Positions 31,405 through 44,929 of a stretch of DNA of 64,000 nucleotides are shown here, piece after piece. The stretch lies in NCBI RefSeq assembly GCF_020520425.1, contig NC_079492.1:113123157-113187156 (forward strand). Direction: 5' to 3'. The DNA comes from Spinacia oleracea. Its lineage: Eukaryota > Streptophyta > Magnoliopsida > Caryophyllales > Amaranthaceae. How positions within the stretch are numbered: the first letter of the stretch is position 1; each line of letters opens with the position of its first letter. Below the pieces are notes generated by a model, which worked only from the letters and a program-made list of their open reading frames with translations, did no database searches and had not been told where the DNA came from. The position numbers and the translations under genes were made by a program.

Positions 31405-32290
31405 TGTCTCGGGTTCGAATCTCGTTTAATCCGATCCGTTTCAACCCGTGATCCGTTTAATCCTATCCATTTTTAATTAGTGACCTGTTTAATCCGACCC
31501 GTTTCAACACGTGACTCGTTTAATCCGATCCGTTTTTATTCCTGAAAATATTCTGAAATTTTGATATTCTGAAAATATATATTGAGACCAATATAACAAG
31601 ATTTTACATGATAACATTTTGATGTATATAAATTATAATAGTGAGAATCTACGGTCAAAGTTTTCATACTTTGGACACATATTCTAAGACGTAAAGAACT
31701 TTCAGGAATGGAGGTAGTATTAAACCAAGTTATACAATATACTCAATAACTTATATTACTGATCTTAAATTCTTATTACTTTTAAAAGTTAGTTATCGTT
31801 TCGTCCCCTAATTAAGTCATCGATATTATAATAATATAATTTGGAGCCGAACTGACCCAAATTCCAAACCGCTACCAAATAACCCGATCCGATAATTACC
31901 CGAACCAATATAAAACTGCATCCAATGTAACCAGGCTAAATTTGTTTCAATCCGACCCGTTTTAGTCTGTTACAGATGAATCCGATCCGATATGAATCCG
32001 CCCGACATGAACCCAAACCCGTTATAGTCCAACTAAACCCGTTAACAAACCGTTATATTCCAATCCGATCTGACCCGACCCAAACCGACTACAATCCGAC
32101 CCGTTTACAACCCGATTCCATATGAATCAGTGAATAAAAAATCCGACCCGATCCGATCCGTTAACCTTTCAATCCGATCCGATCCGACCCGTTAGCCAAA
32201 TTAATCCGTTCCAATCCGATCCGTCTCAACCCGAATCCAATAAGTGCGACCCAAACCCGATTCGTTGATCCGATTTATGTACGTGATCTT
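31405..32290. repeat. Degenerate array of ATCCGACCCG-type motifs
   Basis: Short, irregular repeats built from AATCCGATCCG, CCGACCCG, CAACCCG and GTTTAATCC recur in two blocks (31405-31545 and 31840-32290). The unit is about 10-20 bp with heavy divergence. All frames are broken, so it is noncoding. Similar low-complexity CCGATCC sequence is common in plant spacers. Confidence 0.7.
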
Positions 32291-32956
32291 CACATGATAC
32301 CTACCCATCTTTAAAACTGCATTTTTCAAATTTTGTAGACTGCATTTTGTAGTCTTTTGACATGGTAATGAAATGATTAACTATAGTAATTTCTAAAAAA
32401 TATAAATTATTGGTATTTGGTAATAGTAGATTAGTACGTAGTCGTAGTATTCCTATTTTGTTAGTGATGCAAAATTGCATTATACGTTTAGAAGTTAATG
32501 GGTGACATTTTTATGTGTTGGAATCATAGAAATAGATTCCCTGCCTCCGCAATAGGCAAATACTAATAATAATGCCCTGCAAAATTTGGACCACTTCACT
32601 TCACGTCCTTCAACATTTGGACCACTTTACCGCGTATAACAAGTACAATCTTATAGTACGTACGATCCTTACTTATTCTTTCTCTTCCATATTTCATGCT
32701 ATTTTCTTCACTTAACTTCTATTGGATTACACGAGGAGTTATTAATTCTTAAGTACGGGCAATAATTACGTTCCGTAAGCCATTTGTAAATTATTAATAT
32801 ACATTTTAATGAATAAGAGACGCAAGTTGATCATATTGGTACTTAATTAACGCGATCATATTTCAGCCAAGGTTAATATAGAGTAGTTCACTGACATGAT
32901 ACGTACGGAGTATAAAACAATGTGTATGGATTCAACTATATGCATAATACGAATTA

Positions 32957-33240
32957 CTCCCTTCGTCCCAGATTAGTTGTTACACTTTCCTTTTTCATTC
33001 GTCACAGATTAGTTGTTACACTTCTAAATTAGGAATGACCTCACAATTATTATATTGTCTCGATATTCCCACTAACTTTTTTTTGTCCCCACACCCTCTC
33101 TCATTCAATTAAAAAAATGCCCAACTGACTCCTATAATATCTACTTTTTCAATAAAATAACAATTGATAACCAAACAACCACTTTTTACTTAAAACTTTG
33201 TGCAAAGGTAAATGTAACAACTAATTTGGGACGGAGGGAG
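32957..33240. mobile_element. Stowaway-type MITE
   Basis: A 284-bp element flanked by TA. The ends CTCCCTTCGTCCCAGATTAG and the inverted CTAATTTGGGACGGAGGGAG match. The block GATTAGTTGTTACACTT is present twice at the left side. Confidence 0.88.
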
Positions 33241-34083
33241 TAAACATTAATTCACATTGTTTATCAACATTTATATATGATTAATATCGTCTACATTGTT
33301 TTTCTGTTGAGTCACTCTCTAAACCAAAAGAAAAACATGAAATGTGACAATGAAGTAAACATGAAATTTGATTATGTTGCAGGTAAAGCGTCTACCGTAG
33401 TGTATAAAACCTAAAACTAAATTTAATTCTTTTGATAGAACTAAGTGCTTTAATGTGTGGATTTTCTATTGTTTTTGATGATGAATAAGACTCCGGCGAA
33501 TTTCTGACAAAAAGGTTTTAAGCACTAAATATGAGTACTAAACTTGCAATAAAATTAATACGATATTATTAATCATTAATTAATCATGAACTAATATAGT
33601 TAAGAGTAGCAGATGTTTTGTAATGATGATATCCTGGTAGATACGAAGCTTCGTACGTAGCATGTAGGTCTGAGGCACCGCCCTTTAATTAATTGGATTA
33701 AGAATTATTAATTAAGCTTAGATTAAGTCCTAAATTTGATTGAAAAATTGCAAGGGTATCTGCACGAGGAGTTTGAAGTTATAATCAAAGAATCTTTATT
33801 GGTAAGTTTGAACCCTTTGTGGTTAGAGGGACCGTAGAAACTATAATTCACTAACGTGAGTATGCCTGTCTTAACACCAAAGTCTAGGTGGAACCTTCAT
33901 TATATTATTATCCCACCCTTTAACCTTAATTATTATTCATTGCATTATTATCAATTAATCATCATCATCTATATCCTTAATTCCTAGCTTAATGAATCCA
34001 GACATAAACAACTAACGAAATTAAGAACTTTTTTGAAACATATACGATGATTACGACATGCACTCGAATTAATTAGGAAGATT
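33241..34083. other. AT-rich spacer
   Basis: No gene, RNA or defined element is seen. Confidence 0.4.
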
Positions 34084-34361
34084 CACTACAAGAAATTGTA
34101 CTATTGACGACGGGAAATTCCGTCGCAAAAGGCCAATAATCGTTGATAAACGACGGGATTTTATGTTGCGAACCCGTCATAAAAGGGGGCCGTCGTTAAT
34201 AGAAATCCCGTCGTAAATCCGTCGTAAACCCGTCGTAAAAGACATTTGCGACGGTTATTCCCGTCATTGTTTGGTTGCTAGCCCGTCGCAAAAGGCTTTT
34301 GCGACGAGATTTTTGACTCGTCGTAATTAGGTTGTCGTTAAAGATATAAATTCTTGTAGTG
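34084..34361. mobile_element. Small CACTA (En/Spm-like) element
   Basis: A 278-bp element bounded by CACTACAAGAAATT and inverted AATTCTTGTAGTG, the terminal signature of CACTA transposons. The interior is filled with direct and inverted copies of CGACGGG/CCCGTCGT, as expected for subterminal transposase-binding repeats. The flanking triplets are ATT and ATA, so the 3-bp duplication is imperfect. Non-autonomous. Confidence 0.83.
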
Positions 34362-34411
34362 ATAAATCTATTCATGTACATATATGATATGTGTTACGGT
34401 TGACATATTAA

Positions 34412-34769
34412 CTAGATTCTGAGCTCGTTCAATGAACGGGTAATTATATATAGTGATTGTTAAGCGGTCTTTTAAAGTGCTAATTTTGTCGAGGGGTTGT
34501 GATTTAAGTGGGTTGAAAGTTGAAAAAAATATACCAATTAGATGGTAGATTAATATCGAGTGTTAAAGAGGGAGATGGGATGGAAGAAGTTATATGAATT
34601 AAATGGTGAATTGATTTGAATGAGAAAGACGGTGTTAAAGCCATAAAATAATATGTGAAACAAACAACAAAAGAAAAATTGAAAAAAAAAATAAATTAAT
34701 GGAGGAAAGATTGGATGACACATGTCATCTAATAAACCATGGTCTTCCTTTTAAAATGCTATGTATTGA
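34412..34769 (-). mobile_element. Non-autonomous Helitron
   Basis: A 358-bp element in minus orientation. The 3' end at the left is a hairpin (CCCGTTCATTGAACGAGCTC) and then CTAG before T. The 5' end at the right begins TCAATACATAGC followed by TTTTAAAAGGAAGACC, typical of plant Helitron starts. It sits between A and T. Noncoding. Confidence 0.65.
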
Positions 34770-35178
34770 TGTATTGATGTATTGATTGATATGGTTAATT
34801 ACGGGCCATATCTAGTTGCAATTGCATAAGGAACGATTATTACCACTACTTAATTACGACGTAGACCCATAAATCCACAATTATGATCAAACTTTTCCAT
34901 TGTTGAATAATAATAATTAGGTATTTGTTCCCTTTAATTATGATCCCAGGCCACCAGGTACCCTTGAACGCTAAGCTAGCTTAACCATTAACATATATAG
35001 ATGCTGTATAGTATAGCTGGCTAGTGGCGACCCATTCCTGAATTGCGCCTAATACATTGTATCTTAGCTTGCTACTTTGTTTTTATTTATTTCCATAACC
35101 TAACAAAATCCAACTAAAATCTACACCAAAACTGCCTCATAAAACCAGAACTCAGGTTATTTCTTCTTTAGTGCATTA

Positions 35179-37860
35179 CTAGTATGATACCCGTGCGATG
35201 CACGATATAATCATCTAAATATAAATTTATATGAAATCTGGTAGACAATATCATCAAAATAGTACTTATGGATATTTCCAAATTAAAACTAAGGATTGAT
35301 AAATATGTTATTGCTCATTCAATTTCTTATTTATTAAAAAAATAAGGGTAGATATATAAAAAAATAAATTATTCCCACTTGTGTCAAGCATAAAGTTATC
35401 TCGTTCACCCTTTACTAATTGGATAGTAATACCTACTTAATACTCGCACGGTCACCCCATCAACCTCACTACCTGGTCACTTAGCACCTACATACACCAC
35501 TTACTTTATTCATTTAGAGATGACTTTGAGGCGGGGCTGGCTCTACAGACGCGTATCCACCAACAATTCTCTTCCCCATCTTCTCCATCAACGATAGGAA
35601 CGATACCCACCACTCCCAATCCGCGTCTCGGGAGGTACAAAATAAATTTCATCCCCTATCATCACCCCCCGGTATACCCACACCCGCCTCAAACCCATCC
35701 TTAGGTTCAACTCTTTTTTTGTAAGAGTTTTGAATTTTAAAAACTCTATTTTAGAGTCTTTGACAATTCGTTTGTCTGAATAGAGTAATTGAATAAATTA
35801 AAATAAATATTGTAATATGTACGTTAGTAGCAATTATATATGTATATATATTCATAATCAATTAGATGAAGATTAACGCCGCAGACAAGTCCAATCTAAA
35901 ATCCACCATATCCCCGACACCTATGACGAATTCATTTTTTAACCCCGTCACCCACCAAACTTTCTTCAACCTTGCCCACTTGGGACGGATGCACGGGGGG
36001 ATCTCCCAAAAAACCATCCCACTGACATCCGATATTCGATAAATAATTCACTTTTCCTTTCAACTAACTTTTAAATATATTGACATAAGTTTATTACGCA
36101 GTATTAAGTTGATTGTTTTAGCTATAATATTGATGAAAATATATAAAAGTGACATATATATAATTAGGAGGTGAGTGTTCTCAAATCCAATCGATTCAAA
36201 CTCGCCCCATTCGATGCACGGTTTATGATATGAATATTAAATTTGCATATCTAAACTATAACTATAGACAATTATCATCAAAGTAGAGCTTATAGATAAT
36301 TTTCTTATTAAACTAATGATTTCTCGGTATGTTACTGCCCATTCCATGTTTTATTTATTTAACAAAATCAAAATAATAAAATAAGGGCACAAAGATAAAT
36401 TTACGTTCTTCCTCTTTCATAACAAACCATGTCAAACATAACTTTATTCTCATCCGTTCTTTACTTCGATAGTTACCCGATCATTTAACACCTACCCCAC
36501 CATATATTTTATTCAGCTAGAGATATCTTCGAAGCGGGGTGATGTTGGTCCCTCAACACAACCTAAAATTCTCATTCACATGCCCGTCACAACGATAGGT
36601 GTCATACTCATCCCAGTCCTTATTTTCGCCTCGTAGGCAAAAAATAAAAGTAACCCCGCTTCATCCCCGTCCGTGTATCTACATCCGCCTCAAACCAAGC
36701 CCTAGACGGCTTGATCCGACATTATTTTTTGATAAGAGAGTTTTGAATTTTAACACTCTAAGAGTATTAGACAATTTGGTTGTCCGGTTACATTATACTT
36801 TGGACACATATAACTTATAGATATTTTCCTAATTAGTTAAAATTAATGATGGGTAAATTTGTTATTCCCTATTCGGTGTCTTATTTATTAAAAAAAAAAT
36901 GAAACAAATAAGGATACATAGACAAAATTATTTTCCTCCATATTCATCACACGTGTCAAACCTAGCCCTAGACGGCTGAACCCGACATTATTTTTCTGTA
37001 GGAGAGTTTATTTTAAAACTCTATTCTAGAGTATTTGACAATATGGTTGTTTGATTACATTAAAATTTGGACACATATAGCTTATGGACATTCTCCTGAT
37101 TAAAACTAATGATGGATAAATTTTTATTGCCCATTCGGTCTACTTATTAAAAAAAGAAAACAAATAAAGGTACATAGAACAAATTATTTTCATCCCCACT
37201 CATCACATGTGTCAAACCTAGCCCTAGACGGCTGAACTCAACATTACTTTTTGGTAAGAGAGTTTTAAATTTTAAAACTCAAATCTCAATTTTGTTGTCT
37301 GATTACACTTGGACACATATACCTTATAGATATTCTCCTAATTAAAATTAATTATGATTTTTTTTGCTATTTCCCCATTCGGTATCTTGTTTATTATAAA
37401 AATAGAGTCAAATAATGGTACATAAACAAATTCATTTTCATCTCTATTCGTCACATGTGTCAATGATAGTGTTATTCTCATCCATCATTTACTTTGATGG
37501 TCACATGTGTCAATTATAGTGTTATTCTCATCCATCCTTACTTTGATAGTCATATTTATATCATTATCCGATCACTTTACAACTACTCCACTATTTTATT
37601 TATTCAGCTAGTCATGACTTTGAAACTAATCGGAGTCTCCAAACTCGTACTCGTCTAAAATTCTTATCCCTATTTCCGTCACCCACGATGGGAAAAGTAC
37701 TCACCCCTCCCAATCTCCTTCTAACGGGTTAAAAGTAAAACTCATCCCCAATCTATCACCCACCCGTGTATCCACACTCGCCTCAAACCCACTCCATGAC
37801 TCAATTTTTTTTGTTAAGAGAGTTTTGAATTTTAAAATTCTACTACAGCGTCTTCTACAA
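35179..37860. repeat. Degenerate Helitron-associated repeat cluster
   Basis: It begins with a minus-oriented Helitron-type 3' terminus (hairpin CGTGCATCGCACGGG then TATCATACTAG). Related segments recur to the right: a roughly 1-kb pair near 35200 and 36220, and shorter units of about 245-265 bp near 36770, 37040 and 37285. They share GGACACATATA.CTTATAGATATT and CCTAGCCCTAGACGGCTGAA blocks. No coding frame is kept, and the right boundary is approximate. Confidence 0.55.
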
Positions 37861-40329
37861 TTCAAGTATTTTATTAGAATAATTGATTAAATAAACAAAA
37901 AATTATATTATGTACTCTCTCCGTCCGGATTTAATTGTTGTAATAGTCTATTCACGGAGTTTTATGCGATAAGTTATTGTAAGATTATATTATATAATCT
38001 AATAGAAAAATAGGTATGATGGGATATAGTGAGATTTTTTTATATAGAATAAAGTATAAGAGAGGGAATTAGAGAGAGAGATATAGCCCCACATCAATTT
38101 TCGTTATCCAAAATTGCGCGCAAAGATTTTTCATTAGATTACAATGTAAAATAAAGGCAAATATACTACCCATCAAATGATCAAAGACAAAGAAACTAAT
38201 AATATAAAATGAAACTATAAAATATTTAAATTACTTTCATTTAAAAGATTAAGGAACTATTAAATAAAAGGATAAGTAGAAATTATAAGTTCGAGAAAGA
38301 AAAGATACAAAGTTATTAAACAATTTCTTTTTACAATAAGAATGTTTTACAAAACCTTGATAAATATTACTTTGAATATTAAAGTAAAGATAAATATTCG
38401 TTATACATATCCTCGGTCAATATAAGACACATATTTTAAATACAAATTGACAATATATAATTACAATTAGTCATTTTATTAAATTTGTATTATGATATGG
38501 GTATTAAATTTGTATTATGTAAGTATTATGCATGTATTTAGACAAATCCAACAAAATGATACGAAGTACTTGACTATGTTCATCATCTATATTAATAGTC
38601 ACCAAATAACATTAAAATTACAGAGATGTGTGAATATAATAGTTAGTGTAAAAATAAAAGAGTTGCAAAATATAAAAAATTGAGGAGTTACATAGTAGAG
38701 TATTAGATAGATAAGGTTACGCAAGTTTTTCTCGTGTTTAAGGAAGTTACATACTCCGTACTTTATTTTTTAAAGTAATAAAATATTACTTATAATTATC
38801 AAATTTAGTTGTTAAAATATTATACAATATTATAGACCTTTTTTATACTATATTCATACTTAGTTGATTTTCTAATTTATTTGTATTCTAATTATGTCAG
38901 TACAAATCGGTAGATTACATTAATTATTTTTTGTAAATATCCTACTACGTAATCCGTATAATGGATTAATTTTTTTAATAAAAATATAATCATATATTAT
39001 TATATTTGTTACAAAAATATAAAAACAGATTTTATATAGTACTCCTCATGTATAGAATGACATCTTTTTTTTAGGAAAATAGAATCAAATACTTTATTGG
39101 GTAAAAAGGTAACAAAATAATTTACAATCAAGTATTTTATTTAGTGCATTATTAATAAGTTGGGTTATTTAATTATTTTTAGGGTGTTAATTAATTAATT
39201 AATCATATCAAAACACGCATGACGCATGCATTATATATCTAACTTATTCTTAAGGGATTAAGGAGTTTAATTATCAATTTTCTTAAGCTTGCTAAAAGGG
39301 TCCGCTGCTGATTTTTTTTTATTTTTTTTTAATATTTTAAAAAGGTGATTTATGATTAATGAATTTGCTGAATTGGATGAACATTTGTGAATGGTCAAAT
39401 ATCCGTACGTACCATAGTACCGTAAATAGAGCTTATAAGTTCAGGCGGTCAGCCTAATGTAATTATGTAGTGGGCAAGTTGAGGTTAAAATTTTAATAGG
39501 GGAAAAAATATCATACTTCTATGTACGGAATACTTCATAAGCAGAATAGTGATCACGTGCTAACTACTTAAATTAGTTGGTAAAATATTTTGGAGATTGT
39601 GCATAATATTATGAGACAAAATTCTTTACGCATGATCGTTAAAAAAATGTGATTGGTTGCCTGAGCTGAATTTTCAAAACGCCATCGATGTAATCGATAT
39701 ACAAATATGGGGTGTTTGCCCATGAGGGTTTGGGAGAAAAAATAGTTTTTTTGGGTGATTATATGGTTGACCATTTGAAAAAACTAATGAGAGCGTTTGG
39801 TTAGTAAAGGTTTGGAGAGAGTTTTGGGATGAAAAAACTAGTTTTTAGGATTGTATTTGGTTTATGGCTCTTTGAGTTGTTTTAGTTGTGATTGCTTACT
39901 CTTTGGTGATAGGGTCCAACCTAGTTGGTTCATGTCCCTTTGAATTAAGCTTAGGTTGTATTTTGGTTTGAGCATTAATATTATCTTTACTTGCCTAGCA
40001 AAAAAAAAAACTATTTTTGAAAAAGCTTAATATAAGAGATTTTTTAATTAGATAAAGGTTTGAAAAAGTAGGTGAATATGACAACTTATGCCCCTTTTAG
40101 TTTACCTTATTTCTCCTGATCTAATCTGAACTTATTTTTTTTATCCGATCTGATATGAACTGATCTGATTTGATTTGATTTGATTTTTCATAAGATTTAA
40201 ATAACAAAAACTACAATTATCAATATTAAATGATTTACATGGAAAATAAGTTTTATTCAGATTTATAATATTGTTATAATTACAAATTATTTACTTGACT
40301 TTAGTCATTATTTAACTATTTCATATATT
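37861..40329. other. AT-rich spacer with a MITE remnant
   Basis: A single Stowaway-like end (CTCTCTCCGTCCGGATTTAA) occurs at about 37915 without a recognisable partner. The rest is AT-rich with no conserved frame. Confidence 0.4.
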
Positions 40330-41395
40330 AGATAGACTTGGACATGGTCTGGATAGATCGGTTCAAAATTGGACAGGATCTGGACATACCGGTTTTGATA
40401 TGGTCATAATGGTTCTGACTTGATCATTATTTAGACACACCGGTTCTGATCTGGACATATGGGTTCTGATTTGGACAGATTATTTCAGATCTGGACATGA
40501 TCTATACATATCGGTTTTGATCTGGACATGATCGGTACAAATTGATTTTGACCTGGACATGAGCTGTACATATCGATTCTGATCCGGGCATGATCTGCAC
40601 ATACTAGTTCTTATCTGGATATAATGGTTCTGATCTAGACATGATCTGCACATACCGATCATACTAGTTCTGATCTGGACATATCAGTTCAAATCTGGAC
40701 ATAATCTGTATAGATCGGTTCTGATCTAGACATGAGCTGTACAAATTGGTTCTAATCTGGACATGATATGCACATAGTGGTTCTGATCTGGACATGATCT
40801 GCACATACCAGTTCTGATCAGGACATTATGGTTCTAATCTAGACATAAACTCATAAAGGTTTTTTGGTCTGGACATGATGGTTCTGATTTGAACATGATC
40901 TTCATATACCGATCATATCGGTTCTAATCATATATACCAGTTATGATATGGAAATATCAATTCAGATATGGACATGATTTGCATAGATTGGTTCTGATCT
41001 GGACATGAGATGTGATCTGTACGGATCTAGACATGATCTGTACAATTATAATCTGGATACATCGGTTCTAATCAATTCTGTTTTGCACATATCGGTTCTG
41101 ATCTGGACATGATCTGTACAAATTGGTTATGATCTAGACATGATCTGATCATACCAGTTCTGATTTGGACATATCGATACTTTGGACATTATCTATATAG
41201 ATCGGTTCTGATCTGGACATGATTTGTACAAATCAGTTATGATCTGGACATATTGGTTCTGATCTGCACATGATCTGTACAGATCGATTCTGATATGGAC
41301 ATGATATTTACATATTAGTTATGATTTGGACATGATATGATCATATCAGTTTTGATCTGGACATATCGGTTCAGATCTGGACAACAACATTTTTC
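40330..41395. repeat. Degenerate tandem array of GATCTGGACAT units
   Basis: About 1 kb of imperfect repeats built on GGTTCTGATCTGGACATGAT and CTGTACATAT, with a unit of roughly 30 bp and many truncated copies. It is bordered by (TAA)n microsatellites and by TCTGATCTGAT-rich edges. Minus-strand frames here only mirror the repeat and are not genes. Confidence 0.85.
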
Positions 41396-41433
41396 TTATA
41401 AAGAATAATAGTAATAATAACAATGATATAAAT

Positions 41434-41440
41434 ATATATC

Positions 41441-41519
<79 letters not shown>
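41434..41519. repeat. (TAA)n microsatellite
   Basis: About 28 uninterrupted TAA units. A second tract of about 15 units lies at 41713-41757. Confidence 0.95.
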
Positions 41520-41522
41520 TGA

Positions 41523-41684
41523 TTAGTTTCTCTATTGCTAAAGCAATGGGGGCCCAGATAGTATCTCGGCTTCCCACTAACTTTTTGTAGTGTTTCTAGT
41601 TTATTAGTTTCTCTATTGCTAAAGGAATGGGGGCCCAGATAGTATCTCGACTTCCCACTAACTTTTTGTAGCGTTTCTAGTTTA
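41523..41684. repeat. 81-bp direct tandem duplication
   Basis: Two copies starting TTAGTTTCTCTATTGCTAAA at 41523 and 41604 differ by only a few bases. They lie between the two (TAA)n tracts. Confidence 0.9.
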
Positions 41685-41712
41685 TTTAATATATATTGCC
41701 TCGGGTTGATTA

Positions 41713-41757
<45 letters not shown>

Positions 41758-41759
41758 CA

Positions 41760-42744
41760 TCATATGATCTCAACTGGACTGAACTTATTTTTTTTTTCTG
41801 ATCTGATCTGAATTTAATTATTCTAATCTGATATTATCTGATTTGATCTGATTAAATATGAAATAAGTAATAAAGTCCTGCAATAAGGTGAATTAAACAG
41901 ACCTTAGTGCTATTATTGAATACATGCAATTACAATCTTCACCTACCTACATCATTTTATGTCAATGTCATTCATGGTGATTTACACATTAAACAACTAA
42001 CAACGAATTTACTGAACACTTTATACAAACAACTAATCAAACAGTTAGTCAAACCAGATAATACAAATAATTACATTTAGCAACTAATCAAACCAGGTAA
42101 CCGCTAATTGTTAAACATGACCATATATACATGAGTAATATTTAAAAGTATTCTCTATTTTAAGTGACAACAGGCGGATAGATAGTCCGAAGTATAGGAA
42201 CAATGACTAGTAATGAGCGAATAAACTTAGCTCAACCAAGTCATGGCGTGCATGAACACTGCCCTAAAGTTGAACTTGTCTCCTTGCGTACACAAGGCCC
42301 TTGACAATCAATCTTCAAGGTTACACGACATATGTCTCGTTGTTATAGTACAAAAAGATAGATTGAAAACGAAATTGATCTTTGCCCAAAAACGAACCAG
42401 AGAAATAGTGTTTATAGAGAAAAAGGAGATTGATTATTTTCTGTGTGTATTCTGAGGAAGAAAGACTCACAGTATAAAAACAGGAAAAAGCTGACCAAAT
42501 AATTTTGGAAGAAAATTAAATCAGTAATCAATTAGTATCAATCAAAGACTAATTGCGGAATAAAATATGTAACCGTTATACACTAAATATCAAACTAGCC
42601 GTTACACATGACTGAGTCGTAGCAAAAAGGACTCACCCCCCACCCGCGCCACATGCCCGAGCCCGACCCTTGCGTGCATGCATGTGCGGTGGCTTAGAGC
42701 TTTCTCTCTTGTCTTCTAACAAACATACTTGCTGAAAGATAATA
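41760..42744. other. Spacer without recognised genes
   Basis: AT-rich, with TCTGATCTGAT remnants of the neighbouring array at its left edge. Nothing else can be supported. Confidence 0.35.
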
Positions 42745-42783
42745 CTTCCTCCGTTCCTAAATAGTTGCACCATTTTGACTTTT

Positions 42784-44179
42784 TGAAGGAAATAGTGCCC
42801 TTGGTCCAAGTATGCATATAATATTAAGTCTAATAAATGCGGTTCAGTATTAATTAACAAGTTAAAAATTCAGTGAGATCAAGTGAGCTGAATGCCTAGC
42901 TAGAGGCCGCTTCAGTTCAAGTGGAATTTAATGATATTAATCCACAACTTACTCTTGACTGAACCCGTAGGGTCACACAAATAGTACGTAAACGGATCAA
43001 GTATTTAATGGCATTAAATACTCCATCTATGGATATTCGGAATCGACGGATCTTGGTTTCAGTGGGAGCTGAGATCGTCACAGGCAAGAAATGAATACTC
43101 CGGAAACGATGATATTGCCGGAAACGGAAATATGGATCGTATCGGAAATATAAATATTATCCAAGTCGTAGATGTTTCCGGAAACGGAAACATGGTACGT
43201 ATCGGAAAATATTATCGGAAATGGAAATATTGCCGGAATCGGAAATATTGCCGGAAACGGAAATATTGTCAGAATCGGAAATATTATCGGAATCGGAAAA
43301 TAATTCCTGAAACGGAAATATTAAATATTTGTTCGAAACGGAAATTGATCCCGGAATCGGAAATATTAAATATTGTTCGTATCGGAAATGAATTCCGGAA
43401 CCGGGAATTTAATCGGAAGCGTATCGTACGAATAAACATCGGACGAGCTTGCTAGACGCAAGGCCTAGCACGAAGCTAGGCCCAACGCCTAGCACGAAGC
43501 TAGGCCCAACGCCTAGCAAAGCCCGCGCGCGACCAAAGCAAGCAAAGTCCAAACGTGAGAGCAAGGCCAGCAGGCGCGCGCCCCTCGTGGGCTGCGAGCA
43601 CTTGCTGGGCCTGGGCTCAGCGCGCGCGCATGGCGCCCCTCGTGGGCTGCTGCGGCTGCGTGTGTGTTTGTGCTTGCGTACGAAACCTTGATCGGTTAGG
43701 ATTCGTATAAGATTGATTTCCTAAGTCTACTAGATAAATTAAGTGATTGAATTTTAGATTAATTCAGATTCACTAAATCGTTTCCTAGTAGGATTCTAAT
43801 ATCCGATACCCATGCCCTATAAATAGGTGATCAATGCTCACAATTTACATCGAGTATTCAAGTATTCAAAGTGATTTTTGAGAGCAAAAATTCAGTCATA
43901 CAATTGCCTATATGTGCCGAAAATTCTAAGTACCTTAAGGGCGATCCTAGTTGGTCAAGCTTAAGGCGGATCCGGACGTGCTGTGGACTATCTACGGAGG
44001 GACGACACTTGGAGTCCTAAAGACTTGTTCTTGTTCGGTTCGGGCGCAACTAGGAAAGGCACGCAACAAAGTGTATGCATCTAAACTATGCTAAATGATT
44101 ATGTGTAAATAATATGCTTTCCTGGCTTTATGGTTTTTCCGCATGATTTATGAATTGTCATATGTATCATAACCTAACA
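42784..44179 (+). repeat. Left LTR
   Basis: TG...CA repeat of 1,396 bp. Positions 43090-43420 hold degenerate short repeats of CGGAAACGGAAATATT type. A GC-rich block follows (43440-43660) with a 24-bp unit (AGGCCTAGCACGAAGCTAGG-like) in one more copy than in the right LTR. A TATA-like CTATAAATAGG at about 43817 may mark the R start. Confidence 0.85.
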
Positions 44180-44929
44180 GTGGTATCACGAGCCTCTTAT
44201 TATTTTCATAATCTAAATTGCATGAACATGGTTAAATATTACAAATTTGCAAGAATTCAAAGGGGTGATTAATTTTCGTAATTGTTAATTAATTGCAAAT
44301 TGCGTTTATTTAATTATACGTACGCAGTTTTTCGGCAGTTTCTTCGTTACTCATCCAAATCGAGTGATTTTTATGTCAATTCCGCATGTAAAAGGCATTC
44401 TAAAATTTTGACAAAAAGAGTATTTTTCGGCCGAACCCAGAATTCTCAAATTCGAAGCCTAACTATGACTTTTCGGAGGTTTTAGTTTTTCGAATGCAAA
44501 ATTTCGTAAATTTAAGATGTTAAATTAAATATTTGCGATTCTTGTTGATAAATCTTGAATTTTTGATTGACCTATTGTATATGTTTAACAAGTTTGAATG
44601 CCTAGCCTTGTTAATTATGCAATCTAATTTGTAATTATGATTAACTTGTTGAAAATTGAAATAATTTAGAATTAATTTGATTTTCATAATTAGTTATAAT
44701 TTAATTAGATACCTATGATTAAAAACCACCATAAAAATTGTAAATTTATGTTAAGTTTTGAATTTTTATGACCTAGACTTGAATCCATGTTAATCGGAAA
44801 TCAATTGAATAATAAATTTTCGATTTTTCGCCCTAAAATTATGAAATTAATATTATTTATTAATTTGTCATTAATTTTGAATATAAATTTTAAATTTTTA
44901 TGCGATTTGCTCATATAACTTGCACGCAC

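Noticed and set aside
31840-32290. Telomere- or centromere-like satellite
   Set aside because: Units are irregular and short, do not match TTTAGGG, and lack a fixed period.
40480-40662. Minus-strand frame with repeated Cys-Arg-Ser-Cys peptides
   Set aside because: Periodic translation of the GATCTGGACAT array. It has no start context or conservation signal.
41371-41773. Poly-Ile/Leu/Tyr frames of 68 and 125 codons
   Set aside because: Translation of (TAA)n microsatellites.
43132-43691. 107- and 80-codon frames in the left LTR (and copies at 48492-49039)
   Set aside because: The first mirrors the CGGAAACGGAAATATT tandem repeat and the second a GC-rich block. Both repeat in the right LTR, so they are LTR sequence and not genes.
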